From the NCBI RefSeq assembly GCF_028453695.1, contig NC_135778.1, positions 31,795,214 through 31,859,213 of the forward strand: 64,000 nucleotides of DNA, in the 5' to 3' direction. Below, piece by piece: positions 1 through 12,032 of the stretch (the first letter of the stretch is position 1; each line of letters starts with the position of its first letter). This stretch comes from Augochlora pura. Taxonomy: Eukaryota; Arthropoda; Insecta; Hymenoptera; Halictidae. Both the position numbers and the translations under genes were made by a program. The notes under the pieces are model-generated. The model did not search any database. It was not told where the DNA came from and saw nothing but the letters and a program-made list of their open reading frames with translations.

Positions 1-1897
1 ACGAGTACATACATTGATAAAAATCAAAATCAAAAATCAATGTTCTGTTAAAATAATCGTGTTTTACCGCTGTTGATAGACTACAGATGTTATGCGTTTA
101 TAGCGACAAATGGACAAGTGAAATACGGAACACTGAAGACATTAGAAGGATATAAGAACCTCTTCACACTATTTTTAATGTCATGAAAATATTTAGAGAA
201 GAAATAAATCGTTGCTTAATTCTTATTTTCTACGGCTCATTGTAGGCAACTTTCTTTTTTACGTAAATAAATTTAATTTCTAACATTAACTATAAAACCT
301 TGACATAATTATTAATCTGAAATAATTGAATAATATAATAATTGAGAAACATATATATATAAGTTTTTAAGTATCTTCAAACGTAAATAAATAACAAGAA
401 AAAAACAGTTAGTCATAAATAATTTTTAAACATGTTACAATGATAAAATATTTTCAATTATCAGTATTATCACTACCAGTGATTTCAACATCGACATTGT
501 TTGAATCTAAGGAAATCGGTATCTCTTTGTCATATTATAGCAGAGTTTCATTTGCGGCAAAGTTTGGTTAAAATTAATCAACATATACTTATACATATAT
601 ACGTAAAAACGTCGTGTTCGAATTTTCTCGGCAACTCAATATTTCATCAGTCTCCTTCAGTTTCACGTTCCTCTTTACTTCTCCTCCTGAACTTCTTGCT
701 TTGCCTCTTCTGGCGCACACTCCTTCTCCTTATAGGTTAGGTACTTATCTACTTCATAAATTCCATTTTCCTTTTCCATTCTTCTTACTTTATCTTCTCA
801 CTATAATTCCGCACTTTACACTAATATATTTGATCGATCGATTTGTACCGCATAATTTATAACCAATTCACGTTTTATTCTTCTCAACATCAAAACTACT
901 AGCTCATTTTTTCTTTTGCCTCGTCTTTGTAATATTGTTGTTACTGGCCTTTATTTCTACGGTTATTTATTATCCCCAAATTTTCCGTCTCACGTAACTT
1001 TTACCTAAACCGAGTTCTCTTTTTTCTATCTCGGCTAAAATTTGGGCATACTGCATTACACCCTTTGTACGTGTAGGTCAATTAAGATTGAATGAGAAAA
1101 TAAATCAACTTTCTGTAATTTATTAAAGTTAAGGGCACAATTTTCTTACTATTGCGTTAACAGAATATACGTTGATGTATATTGTAAAAGGCATAATTTT
1201 CTTATTATTATGATAAAAAAAAGGTATGTTAGTGTTTATTATAAACTTTTCTACATCATAAAAAAACCATTAAATAATATATTAATGATATTTATTTTTT
1301 GAAACCACTAACGGTCTTAAGTATAATCATCGCGCGATTAGAACTGTTATGTTTATAATCTCCCTCTTACTACTTGTTCCACCTCCGCAGCTACTTAGTA
1401 TATGGGGGAATGTAAACACGATAGTGCAGCAAAGATTATAAATGTCGTCACTACATTAAGCATTTTATAAATACTTCTATTTCATCTTCGACAAGAAAAA
1501 ACTACATTTTAAATCTTACATTGCCCTAATTTTGAAAAAGTTTGACGAATTATTTATACATATAAATTTACAATAAATACGATCAATTTAAGAGCCACAA
1601 ATCTTGTATCTATTTTGTCTCCACGGTTTACACATAGCTCGTATATTTACGCATCTCTTGATACATATTTGACAAGCGTTCGGCCAATCAGCGGTCATCA
1701 ATTTTCTCTGTACACTACTCAAAAGTTATTTTAATATCATTCCCACGATACATTATCAATTCCGTGTAAGCCACTATTAATAATCGCAGAGTACACTTCT
1801 TATCTAATCGATAATTATTACCTCTGTAGTAAATTCTGTCTACGATTAATTTTATCCGATCTTCGCTTGATTTAGAAAAATTATTTGTTCAGTACAT

Positions 1898-1931
1898 TAA
1901 ATTATCGCAAACTGTCCCTCAGTTTGCAAAC
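1898..1931 (+). repeat. 34-base direct repeat, copy A
   Basis: The 34 bases starting TAAATTATCGCAAACTGTCC match 2737-2770 with two substitutions. This copy overlaps the left outer edge of the palindromic repeat at 1905-2095. Confidence 0.75.
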
Positions 1932-2095
1932 AATAATGAATAATTTGGGAAGAGAAGATACGATTTTTATTTGAGTCTCGCTTCGATTGTCAACAACTAC
2001 AGAGACGAGCCGCGGAGCTCGAATAATTGTATCTCCTCTTCCCAAATTGTCCATTTCTGTTCGCAAGCTCAAGGACAATTCAGGAGAATCCACTG
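1905..2095. repeat. Imperfect inverted repeat, arms about 75 bases
   Basis: The left arm (about 1905-1985) reappears reverse-complemented at about 2012-2095. The core pair is AATTTGGGAAGAGAAGATAC near 1942 against GTATCTCCTCTTCCCAAATT near 2029. Outer parts also pair: the segment ending GTTTGCAAAC near 1931 against GTTCGCAAGC near 2059. The spacer is about 25 bases. The same similarity shows when both strands are translated, because a 'LPKL..V.KL.D' string appears on each. It is probably a palindromic transposon remnant or hairpin-forming element. Confidence 0.7.
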
Positions 2096-2736
2096 TGTAT
2101 TTTGTCCGCGAATCTAGCGGAACAGCTCGCGTCGTTATTTCTAGAGCCGCAACTCGAAATCGCAACGGCATTCTTTCCTGCAGAAGTTAATTCGAAAGCG
2201 AGAGCTTGTCAGAGGTAGTGCGACTCGCAAACTAAATTGGAAACTCGTCTGAAATACTAAGTTCTGCTCTCTGCTGTTGCATCAATCGTTCAGTGCTCAG
2301 GGTGCCAGCAGGCTGTCCTACTTCCTCCCGTTGCATTCACGCCTAGACCGTTGTTAACAGAAATGGAGTATTCATGATTTATCCTTTCAATCGAAGGTCT
2401 CCCCACCCCGTCCCCGTCCCCTCTCTGCTCTTGATTTCACTCTTCTCATGTAAATTGATTTTCCTTGGATCCTGTATTTGAATTTCGACGAATTCCCCAC
2501 CATCGAGGACACGCTCAATTCACCGCCTAAATAAATTTCATGATACGATGAAAGGTTTGAAGAATCCTTCGCTTCGGAATTGCCTGCGAGCTTTAGTTAA
2601 TTTTACTCGGTGACGTTTATCGGATACGACCGGTATTTCGGCAGTGTAATATCGTTTTTCGTTTCGTGTTTCGCCCGAGACTATTCATTCAGAGGGTTCT
2701 AGTTTTACGAACTTAGGGTCGTGCGGTCAATTGTAG

Positions 2737-2770
2737 TAAATTATCTCAAACTGTCCCTCAGTTTGGAAAC
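2737..2770 (+). repeat. 34-base direct repeat, copy B
   Basis: Matches 1898-1931 over 34 bases with two differences (G to T and C to G). The flanking sequence of the two copies is otherwise unrelated, which points to a dispersed repeat end rather than a local tandem duplication. Confidence 0.75.
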
Positions 2771-4532
2771 GAATTATGTCAGGTTCAAACTGATGTTGCC
2801 CTATATTTTAATGACCGCAGAAATTTACTAGAGAGTTTTTTCTCCCGAAAAAAGTAGCTATATTTTCTCGCTTACAAGTTAACCACGAGCTGCTATCAAC
2901 GGAAACTGAAATTTATGACAACAATTAGCATCAAATTGTCAGGCATTTGCACGTGGCCAAGGTTTAGTCAACAATTGGTAAGACACACATTTTTCCCAGC
3001 AGAAACTCGGCTGTTTGAAATAAACAGTTCGAAGCGAATTCGAAATTAGTTTCAATGCAGACCCCGCGGCCTTCGTCGCCGCGGTGAACGACGTATTTTT
3101 ACAATGAGCTCCTCCATAATAGTAACACTCCAGATTTAATTGTAACAGCTATATTAATCCATTGCAGTCGAGTGCCGACTCTGAGGCGTCATCTAAAATT
3201 ATTCTAGCATGTTTCGAAATAATGTTAGCATCATCGAATTCGTTTATGTATCAAAAACTGAACGCATTGTAATTGTCGCTTGAGTCACTAAATTCAATAT
3301 CGTATGTCTGAAATGCAGTAAGTTATACGAATTGGAAATACTATAGGCCAGAGATGCTATTTCAGATTTCGAATTAAAATAGCTTCGAGTGCAAAAGGGT
3401 TAAATTAATCTTCTGGACGATGAAGGTCGCGTTAAATGCTTGAAACCTGCGGTCTCAAATTCTGAGATTAATTTCGAAATTGAATATGAATGACTAAACA
3501 ATTTACAAATAATTGTGTATATATAAATATTTTTATATAAAAAATATAGTATTCTACTTAAGAAAAAATATTAATCTTCATATTTCGGGAAAACGGTACC
3601 ACCAATAACAAACATTAATGCACTACATATTATGTCCTTTCTTTTGTCCTTTGAAAAATTTGTTGCTCAATGCATATTTTAGAAGTTGCAGGAGGTGCAC
3701 AAGTTGCTTGGACCACCCTGTATATGTAATCCATTGCATGTTTTTCTACTCCTAGTGTTTGAGAAATTTTATTTGAAAAAGATAAAATGAAAATTTCAAT
3801 TTCGAGAAATTGTTCTACTTTAACGATGAAAGCTGAATTCACTAAAACGCGATGGAATATTTTGTATAAGATTTAAAAATCTTGCAACTATATCCCAACA
3901 AGAGATTATTAATGAAAACCGACAAGAAAAGAGAGGATGCAAATCTCGTCACGGAATGATAGGTTAAAATTGATAATAATCTACGTATACGGATGTTTTA
4001 ATATTAAACATTTGTCTAACTTAACCATTTGCAGTCGGAGCCATTTTAACTCGAAATCCTAAATAGCATATATTCCTAACTTGCAGTAATTTTCATTTTG
4101 TATAACCGTGTGCACCTCATATGTACGAAATTGAATTTTGTAACTTGTGCAACGATTATGCATTTAGCAGTTCTTTAAATATAAAACTAATTGGATAATG
4201 TCGAATTATTTTAAAATTCGATACGATAATTCATAGCGGCGCTTAAAATTTGCGAATTATTGTCATTTGAATGGCTGGACAGTGTGAAGTAATTTCTATG
4301 AAGGGAACAAAGGAGAGGGCAAGAGAAAAAAGTCCGATGAATTTTCCGAGAGGTAGGAACAAAAATCGAGCGAATCAGAAAAATGGCGTTTGAAATTTCG
4401 AAAGTGCCTCTAGGCTTTTAAAATGATCAGAGCGGTGTGAGAATGATCGTCATCGCCGGCGTCATCGTTCAGCCAGCCAGTTTTCCCCTTCGGGGATCGA
4501 CCTGGTGTTCGAACTCCTCTCTTTCTCTTTCA

Positions 4533-4545
4533 CCCCCCCCCCCCC

Positions 4546-4576
<31 letters not shown>

Positions 4577-4578
4577 CC
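4533..4578 (+). repeat. C24 homopolymer followed by (TC)11
   Basis: Twenty-four consecutive C residues (4533-4556) run directly into a TC dinucleotide run (4557-4578), inside a pyrimidine-rich block of about 500 bases that is also CpG-rich. The length of such a homopolymer is often wrong in assemblies. Confidence 0.95.
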
Positions 4579-6829
4579 CCCGTCCTTCTCGCTCCCTTCG
4601 TCTCTCTCTTTTAAAAGAAGGGTGGCGGCGACCCCTTTTGACGTGGCAGAGGGGCGGTTATCGATTCTAGAGCTCCCCCTCCAGCGCGACTTCCGGCTGG
4701 AACGGCGTCAGGAGAAACGTGCGCGACTTCGTCTCTTCTCTTTTTTTTCCTCCCCTCTAGCCTACGTTTCTTCCGTCGCCCTCTTCTTCCTCTTTCTTCA
4801 TTTTCCACCCTCCGCCGCCACATCGCCCATTTTTCGCCGTTTTATCGTCCCCGGTGGTTCCAGCCGGTTTCCTTTTTTTTTTCTTCCACGCGAAATTGTA
4901 TCTTGTTCAGCAGCTGTTGTCCGCGGACTCTGCGGGTCTCTATGCGAATTTCCGCTTGTGTTTAAACGGCTCCTGCGCGTCAGAACAATTTGTTAGGATC
5001 TTTTGCCGGCGAAATTAGAGTGGAGAGGCGTGATCAATGGACGGATTTAATGCGTTCGTGACGAAAACGGACGGGTACGAAAGGGTAAAAGCGTCCGAGG
5101 GATTAAAATCTGCTATATATCTCTGCAAAATAAATTATTGGGGTACATTCTAGCGTGAAAAGTGACGTTTTGCAGCATAGTTCAAAATTTTGATACATCA
5201 ATTTTTTTATGCACAGAAGGTGTCGTCCAAAATTTGAAAAGAATGAGGAAGATGCTGCTCTAATTCCATACTGAGATATAGCTGAATAACAAAGTTTAAA
5301 GAAAAAAGCATTTAAAATTATTTTTTCAATGATAACTTGATGACTACTAATTGTAACTTGCTTTAATACAAATAATAAATATAATAATGACAGAGTTGCA
5401 GATAATACCTTTTTCTTCTTTCATTTATTTATTTAATGCCGCATCTGATTAATAGCTATTAACGACCACTTGTGGGATCACAAGTGTAGGATTATTTTTT
5501 CTATTAAATTATCTGTACTAAACACTATGGCTGCAGCATAATTTTCTAAAATTGGATTCCTTAAGTCACTATATAAATTCGCTAAACAATTTTCTTTCTT
5601 CTACACGTGACGTAACTTTTGCTATGCAGTTTTCCGTACATTCTCTAATGGTATTGGATATTTTTATTTTTCTTCTACAATGGAAGTTCTGTTAGGGCGG
5701 TTTACAGGCGGTTTAATTGTACAATATCTCCTTGACAATTTCTATTGATAGCTACATTTTGTTTTTATTGTTATTTTTACGCTATAGGTAATTCAGTATA
5801 GATTTCAGTTACGTAACAAAGTTGTGTAAGTGGGAAGTCATCCAATGCCGAAAGGCAACGATTAAGTGAATAAATAAATAGCAAAATACCTCCAAATTAC
5901 GTTTGTTTTCTCTATTAAATGTTAACTTTTTTTTTTAAACAATATATTAACACTGAACCTACCAAATAGTAAAATTAACTGGTGTGGATTGCCTGATAAG
6001 AGTGATGAAAAGTTCCAATTTATACAGATTCTGTACAGTTTTTGTTACAGTAGTTGTTCCAACAATGTAATTTATGCGATCATTTTCCATGAAAATGTCT
6101 TAATTAATCTTATAATTTTCAAACGAAAAATCGGTCATTTAACCGTTTGCGCAGGTCGGATGGCGCGTGAGCGGCGACATGTCCAGATAAACCAAGAATG
6201 CATTTTGAACAATGTTTTATAAATTATCACACGAAAGTAAAATACAGAGATTAGAATTGCAAAATTATATTCTTAAAAGGTATAAACTACAGATAAACTG
6301 TCAAAATATAACATTTTTATAAGATAATTTTATTGTGTCTATAACGTGCCCGACGTATTCGCGAAAATCGAGTCGACCTGCCACCTCACCCGACCGAAAA
6401 CATTCCGACCGCTAAGGGTTAACTGTAGTAGTGTCAGCGTTAAAAGTCTGATTTATTGCATCTGATATGGACATCGGAAATAACCGCAAGGGAGCTTCTA
6501 TTTTTTTTTTTTTACGTATCCTTCATTCTCCAGTCTTCATCCGAGTTCTTCCATTTGTCGGTTTTATCTTTCTGAGTACATTTAATTTGTGGCCTAGCAA
6601 TTTTTCGTTGTATCACGATTGCGGATTTTACATGTTTATGGTGGGAATGGATGAGACGGACATTTGAAATCTGTGAAAAGATTAAAAGCATTAAGAACGT
6701 TGATGTAATAATAGACAACTCGTTAACACGTTGTGCACCGCATCGGTCATAAATAAGTGACACTAATTGTTGGATCAATTTTGGAAATTTATTTTCATAT
6801 TTTATATACAATATACTTTTGCAGCGAAG

Positions 6830-7220
6830 TTAATGATGTTGACGATCGCTAAAAATATACTATTATCAGATTTATCATTAAACACCACAAAGAACATTAT
6901 CATGCATTAATTATTGATCATATTAATTAATCATTTGTGATGATCATATCGTGATTAATCATTCAAATTATTACGATCACTGGCGTCATCACTTTATGAT
7001 ATATGTTATATAATCGATAATAATTTAGATAGTCTAATTATGACGTTGATGTTCGATGATGATAATTTCGATGACGATGGTTTTACCGATGCTGCAATTA
7101 CGACGATTATTTCGTCAGCGATAATAATTCCAATGTTTAATCATTGCGATAGTAATTTCACTCACTTGTATTATATATCGTCGACGTTGATAATGATTTG
7201 ATAATTACAATTACGATGTC
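6830..7220. repeat. Degenerate GAT/ATC-rich tract
   Basis: About 390 bases dense in GAT, GATGAT, GACGAT and their complements, with many short near-palindromes such as ATTAATTAAT. No clean repeat unit survives, so it is best read as an old, diverged trinucleotide tract. Confidence 0.5.
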
Positions 7221-8764
7221 ATATAACTAAGTTCAGGGACGAAGATACCGTAGATCAAAACTAAATTTTAAATCCGAACTTCAGCGAGCAGATCCCGAAA
7301 GAGCGGTTATTTGGAAATTCTGTGGGGATTGCGGATTTTCGAAACACAAATAGGATCGGAAGTTGTCTAGCGAGAGATCGAGAGATCCTCAAACACAAAA
7401 TCATAATCCCGGGGGTTGTCGGTGGGAGAAAGCGTAACGAGAGAGATCCTCCAGCTGATATTGGAACTGTGAGCTTCGCCGATCAAACAATTTAAATTAA
7501 AGGAACCTCGGTCAACATTCCTACTGGAATTCCCACGTGTAGGTCCGCCAGCGGAAAAGTTCGCCGTACGAATTCCGAAGTTGAAAACCCGAGGCTTCGA
7601 AAGGCGGAATAAATCAAAGGTGTGGGAAACGGAGTTTCACGAATCAGAATTAAGACAAGAGATTTGAGACAGGGATCGCGAGCCGGGAGAACTTCCCAGT
7701 TGGTTGAAATTCGAGACTCGTTCGACGAAAGTACTTACACCGACGAACGAAGTAATAAAATTGTTTTTAATTCGGTTTTCATACGGCGACCAAGAATTCG
7801 GGTCGAATCGACGAGTTTCCGCATTAAACGGAGAAGACACGTTCTAAACCGAGAATTCTAAATTTAAATGTGTTTTTCTGAGCTGAATTCCGATTTCTGC
7901 GACCGATGTAGCATTTGCTATTGCAATGGCTTCGCTGCAGAATTTAACGCCGTGGCGAATGTCCATAAACGATTGCTAAGTAGTTGATGAAGTTTTCTTA
8001 TGATTTTGCGAGGAAGATAATTTCAGTTGAGATCAATTTCTTAGAAGTGTAAAACGAGCTTCCACCGTGTAGCAATAAAAGCGTCTAATTTTAGACTGCA
8101 TACGTTCACGAAGATTGGAATAATTATACACTAATTTGTAGACATCGAAGGCGATTATAATTTATGAATTTCTTATGTACACTCAATTTTAGAGAATCTT
8201 GCATCCTGCGGACTAATTATTCCACTAATTGGACCATGCACAGTTAACAGATGCTTCGACTTGGCTAAGAAAGAATTTTAAAATACAAAAATTTCGATGC
8301 AATAAGAGACAATTTACAAGTAAGGAAAATATTTTGGACAATATAATAAGTAATTAAAAAATGAAGAATATGTTTTAGATTCTACAATAACTATTTAAAA
8401 AATGAAAAACATATTTTCGACAACATAGTAAATCATTTAAAGCAAAAAAACATTTTTCATAACATAATCGTTGGAAAATGAAGTGTAGTATTAAATAAAA
8501 TAGGAAGATTGCATTTAAATTGCAATTTTAAGAAGAATTTTTAATTAAGAAGGATGATTTCAAGGAAGATAATGGACTTGAAAAAAATTTAGGCCCGTTC
8601 TTTCGTACACTTTTCGAACACCCTGTATATACACGATTCTCTCCTCCCTACATGTTTGCCTTCTCTCCCCCGCCCGAGCGCCTCTCAATTCTCACTCCGC
8701 ACGTTTCTCTCCACCTTGTCGCGTTCTCCTTGTCCCCCATTTATTCCTACGATCCCTTTGTCCT

Positions 8765-8784
8765 TCTCTCTCTCTCTCTCTCTC
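8765..8784 (+). repeat. (TC)10 microsatellite
   Basis: A TC dinucleotide run within a pyrimidine-rich segment (about 8640-8890). Confidence 0.9.
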
Positions 8785-11029
8785 GTCCTCTCTCCCATTG
8801 GCGCCGTAATCGGGTCTTCTCTTTCTAATTCGCGCGTTTACACGACATTCTCTCCTTGTCTCTTGCCCGCGCTGTTTCCCTTCTAGTCTTTACCCTGTCC
8901 TTCCCTTTGTCCCTCTCGCTCCACCCTGGAAACTGGTCGAATGAGGACGAACAGCCGACGAGAGGAGCGGAAATATTGTTTACTGGTCGGGTCAGGAGGG
9001 TTTGGAGGGAAAGACTGGCCAGCGGAAAATAAACAACGGGGAGACCGCACAAGTTTTCCTGAAAATTTTTGGACGACCACTCGCTGCCTCCCTCTCCTAA
9101 TTTATTGACCTGTTCAACAGAAAATTTTTACCAACCCCTAAAACCTCGCGCGAACTTCCATTTCGATAAACTTTATTAACGGCGGAACAAATAAGCAAGT
9201 CGAATACCCGCTGCAAAATCTTTTCGGTTGACACGTTCACAGACACGTGAATGCTGTTGCATTCAAATGACATGAACGGCCATAACATTTAAATTTATAA
9301 GCCGCATTATACATGCGTTCTATGTGTAAATTCACTTTAATGTAATGGTTCATGAATAAATCACCTGTCTACTTTTGCAGCTCATTCTAATGTCTACTGT
9401 CCATGAACATGTTGAAAGAAGGATTAAAATGTCACTAGTCTCAAATTTTTAAACCAAATTTTAAATCCCTCCAAAAGTATTAGGTCACTTACAGATAGAT
9501 TAAATAAATTTGGGAAGCCGATAGGAAAAATTCGTATAATTTCTTCAATTTATTCCGTATTTAATTTTGTGAAACTGTAACAAGTAGATTAATTTTGTTT
9601 TATAAAATTAACGTTATTTTTATCATACTGTTATATATATAAAGTTTCTTTTCGGTAATATATCAATCGTTTCTTTTTAATTATTTCCTTGAATAATCAC
9701 GGCATCTGTTTTATTAGTTCGTCTACTATTTTTCTTTATAATATCTGATTCCATGTATTTTGTATTACGCTTCACGTATTTAGAAAACACGTCGGGAAAC
9801 GTGTGCCTATTAACTCGAACGTTTTCAAGGAACAGAATGCGATAAATGAGAAAAATAATCGTATAAGTGACAAACACTTATAACTGAATGAAGTACTACA
9901 ATTTATATTAAATAAGATGTCCTAATACTTCTGGAGGGGAGCGTGTGTAACTTAAAAAATATCCTAATCAGAGAAATAATACAATATTTTAAAAATTAGT
10001 GGAACAGTTGGAATGTATGTTTGCCGACTCTTTACAATCATAAAGATTTCGAAAATGATTTTAAGATATGATACGACACGTTTCGACTCGGCGGGCCCGA
10101 GTATTTGCGCGCATAATAATTTCATAGGATCACGCCCGGCAAATGAATCGCGGCGATAAAACTTTTGATCAAACGGCATTGTTGTATGAATAATAATCTG
10201 AAAACAAGTCCATTGAAATAACACTCGGTGCCCTGGCTTAAACGATTACCCGCTGTGTTTGCGTTCGCTCGTGCCGAGTGTGTTTTGCATTTCGCTTCCC
10301 CTGTTTCCCGGCCGCTGCACGTGACTCGCAGTATTGTAAAACAATTTTTATCGCTTGAAAAACCTTGTACCTGTGCGCCACGCGTGCCGGGTGCGCGCAC
10401 CTCGCCGCTTCTTCGTCAGCGCGTTTTATTTATCACAATATTTCAACAACCACCCACCGTTCCCGTCGCCGCCGCTGTCCTATACCCCCGCCGTGTCGCC
10501 GAACGAATTTTCATAGAGGCTTTCCTAACCCTCTATCCTCCCCGGACGAGAGATAATCATTTTTCAATATTACTCGATTAACTTTCCAAAATGAACGGAA
10601 ATCGTTCCGCTCCGTTAGAAATGATTTCCCAGCGAAATTCATGGAAACGCGCGACACGAAACGATTCGAGACTGTTTCGACCTTTGGGGTTGCGCTTTTT
10701 CAGACTGCCACCCCCGCATTGCAATTTTACATTGCGTCATCCGCGCCATTTCTGTGCAGCGCACAACAGTTTCCACTCTGTCGTCCACTTTGTCTATTAT
10801 ACAATCTAAAAAAGACCTTCGAGAGTTTATTCGTGCACAAGAAATAATACACAATTATGCTAAACATTGTAAAGGAATTTGAACATTATATTAATATTTA
10901 TTAATCATTGTTATAATTTACCTTTGCTTGTACTTGATTTATAATTCCCTTATACATATTTTCTGATCTCGTACATTTTTCCCTTTCATTAGTTCTTCTT
11001 TGTTCTGTTCAGTTACAATTTAAATCTAT

Positions 11030-11150
11030 AATATTGTATTATATCTTATTATGTTATATTGTAATGTATTATAATTGTAATGTAATTATATATTGTGATG
11101 TATTATATATATATATATATATTTATATTATAATATACTATACGATACTT
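11030..11150 (+). repeat. AT-rich imperfect microsatellite
   Basis: TA dinucleotide run (about 11102-11122) embedded in TAATGTATTATA-like imperfect repeats, immediately left of the mariner element. Confidence 0.8.
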
Positions 11151-11168
11151 ACATTTTATTACATTACA

Positions 11169-11199
11169 TTGGGAGTACAAATTAGTTCGGTCCGTTTTT
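11169..11199 (+). repeat. Mariner left terminal inverted repeat
   Basis: Pairs with 12003-12032. The first 25 bases differ from the right repeat at only two positions. Confidence 0.85.
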
Positions 11200-11246
11200 T
11201 TGTGGTGGAAAATGCATTTATTTCGAGAACAAAATGAATTAATAGA

Positions 11247-11865
11247 TTAATCAAAGTATTGTCCATCGCTGTTTACTACTTTTCCCCACCCCTCAGGTAA
11301 TTTTCGAATTCCATCTCGAAAAAATATCTAGTCTTTTGAGGCGATCCAAGTTACAAGCCAATCAGAAGGAGCAATGTCCGGCGAGTACGGCGGTTGCGGT
11401 AAAATATCCCACTTGAGCGTTTCCAAATAATTGTTCACAACTTTTGCGACACGAGGCCGACCGTTATCATGGAGAAGAATGACTTTTTCATGTCTCCGAT
11501 CGTACCCAATTGCCATACGGCACCCAATTGCCTTGCTTGTGAATCATTCCCATGGATTTCAATCGTACGGAAACTGCTTGTTGGGTAACTCCCAATGATG
11601 CTGTAAGCTCCTCTTGAGTTTGACTCGGATCTTCATTGAGTAATGCCTCCAATTGTTTATTTTCAAATCTTTTTGGCTGCCCAGAGCGAGGCTTGTCTTC
11701 AACGCTAAAATCACCATTCTTAAAGCGTCGAAACCATTTTCTACATGATTTATCAGTTGGAGCATTGTCACCATAGACTTCAACAAGCGTTCGATGTGCT
11801 TCAGCTGCACTTTTCTTCCAATTAAAGAAATGCTGCTTAGTTAACACAAAACTTGACATATTCAA
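11247..11865 (-). pseudogene. Mariner transposase remnant, deleted and interrupted
   Basis: The N-terminal part (from 11865, first likely Met at 11859) reads like the paired DNA-binding domain of mariner transposases: AAEAHRTLVEVYGDNAPT, then CRKWFRRFKNGDF, then the TQEELTASLGVTQQAVS helix and a GNWVPY linker motif. The frame is then lost at about 11505-11530, and the segment holding the first catalytic aspartate is missing. Downstream fragments carry LHDNGRP and YSPDIAPSDW, the motifs around the second and third catalytic positions. A further deletion after APSDW joins to a C-terminal WIASKD piece ending in an in-frame stop, with KLPEGWGKVV-like sequence beyond it. It is non-functional as it stands. 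Confidence 0.9.
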
Positions 11866-12002
11866 CGGAGTAAAAAACAGGTGTATTAAATGAAACTCAA
11901 AGCAATATAAACTGAATGTTATTGGCAGATATCTAATCTCTCAGAAACAATTGAAATCAGTTGTCACTATGAAACAGTCATAACAGTTAGAGCTATCTTT
12001 TG

Positions 12003-12032
12003 AAAACGGACCAAACTAATTTGTGCTCCCAA
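12003..12032 (-). repeat. Mariner right terminal inverted repeat
   Basis: Reverse complement of the left end with few substitutions, followed directly by TA at 12033-12034, as expected of a mariner target site. Confidence 0.85.

Larger units (their letters stand above)
1..11168. other. Long stretch with no supportable gene
   Basis: No open frame here shows a recognisable domain, and no chain of exons in consistent phase was found on either strand. The stretch is AT-rich with local GC/CpG-rich patches at about 4440-4960, 8640-9060 and 10230-10760, which could be promoter or 5'UTR sequence of the large downstream gene, but nothing proves it. Other contents are microsatellites, a palindromic repeat near 1.9-2.1 kb and a few dispersed-repeat scraps. 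It is either intergenic or part of a long 5' intron. Confidence 0.6.
11169..12032 (-). mobile_element. Non-autonomous, internally deleted mariner element
   Basis: The element is bounded by terminal inverted repeats of about 30 bases: the left end begins TTGGGAGTACAAATTAGTTC, and the right end reads TTGGGAGCACAAATTAGTTT on the minus strand. The right flank is TA and the left flank CA, which fits a TA target duplication with one later change. At 864 bases it is shorter than a typical mariner of about 1.3 kb. Inside is a broken mariner transposase on the minus strand. The element cannot encode a working transposase but keeps both ends, so it might be mobilised in trans. Confidence 0.9.

Noticed and set aside
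1902..2190. Overlapping frames on both strands
   Set aside because: Explained by the palindromic repeat; the peptides mirror each other.
4505..4996. Open frame of 163 residues, Pro/Ser/Leu/Phe-rich
   Set aside because: It is produced by the C24 and TC runs and the pyrimidine-rich block; there is no protein-like composition or splice structure.
10228..10581. Open frame of 117 residues in a GC-richer patch
   Set aside because: It opens with GTG and has no domain. GC-rich sequence lengthens chance frames. It might be 5'UTR of a long transcript but is not supported as coding.
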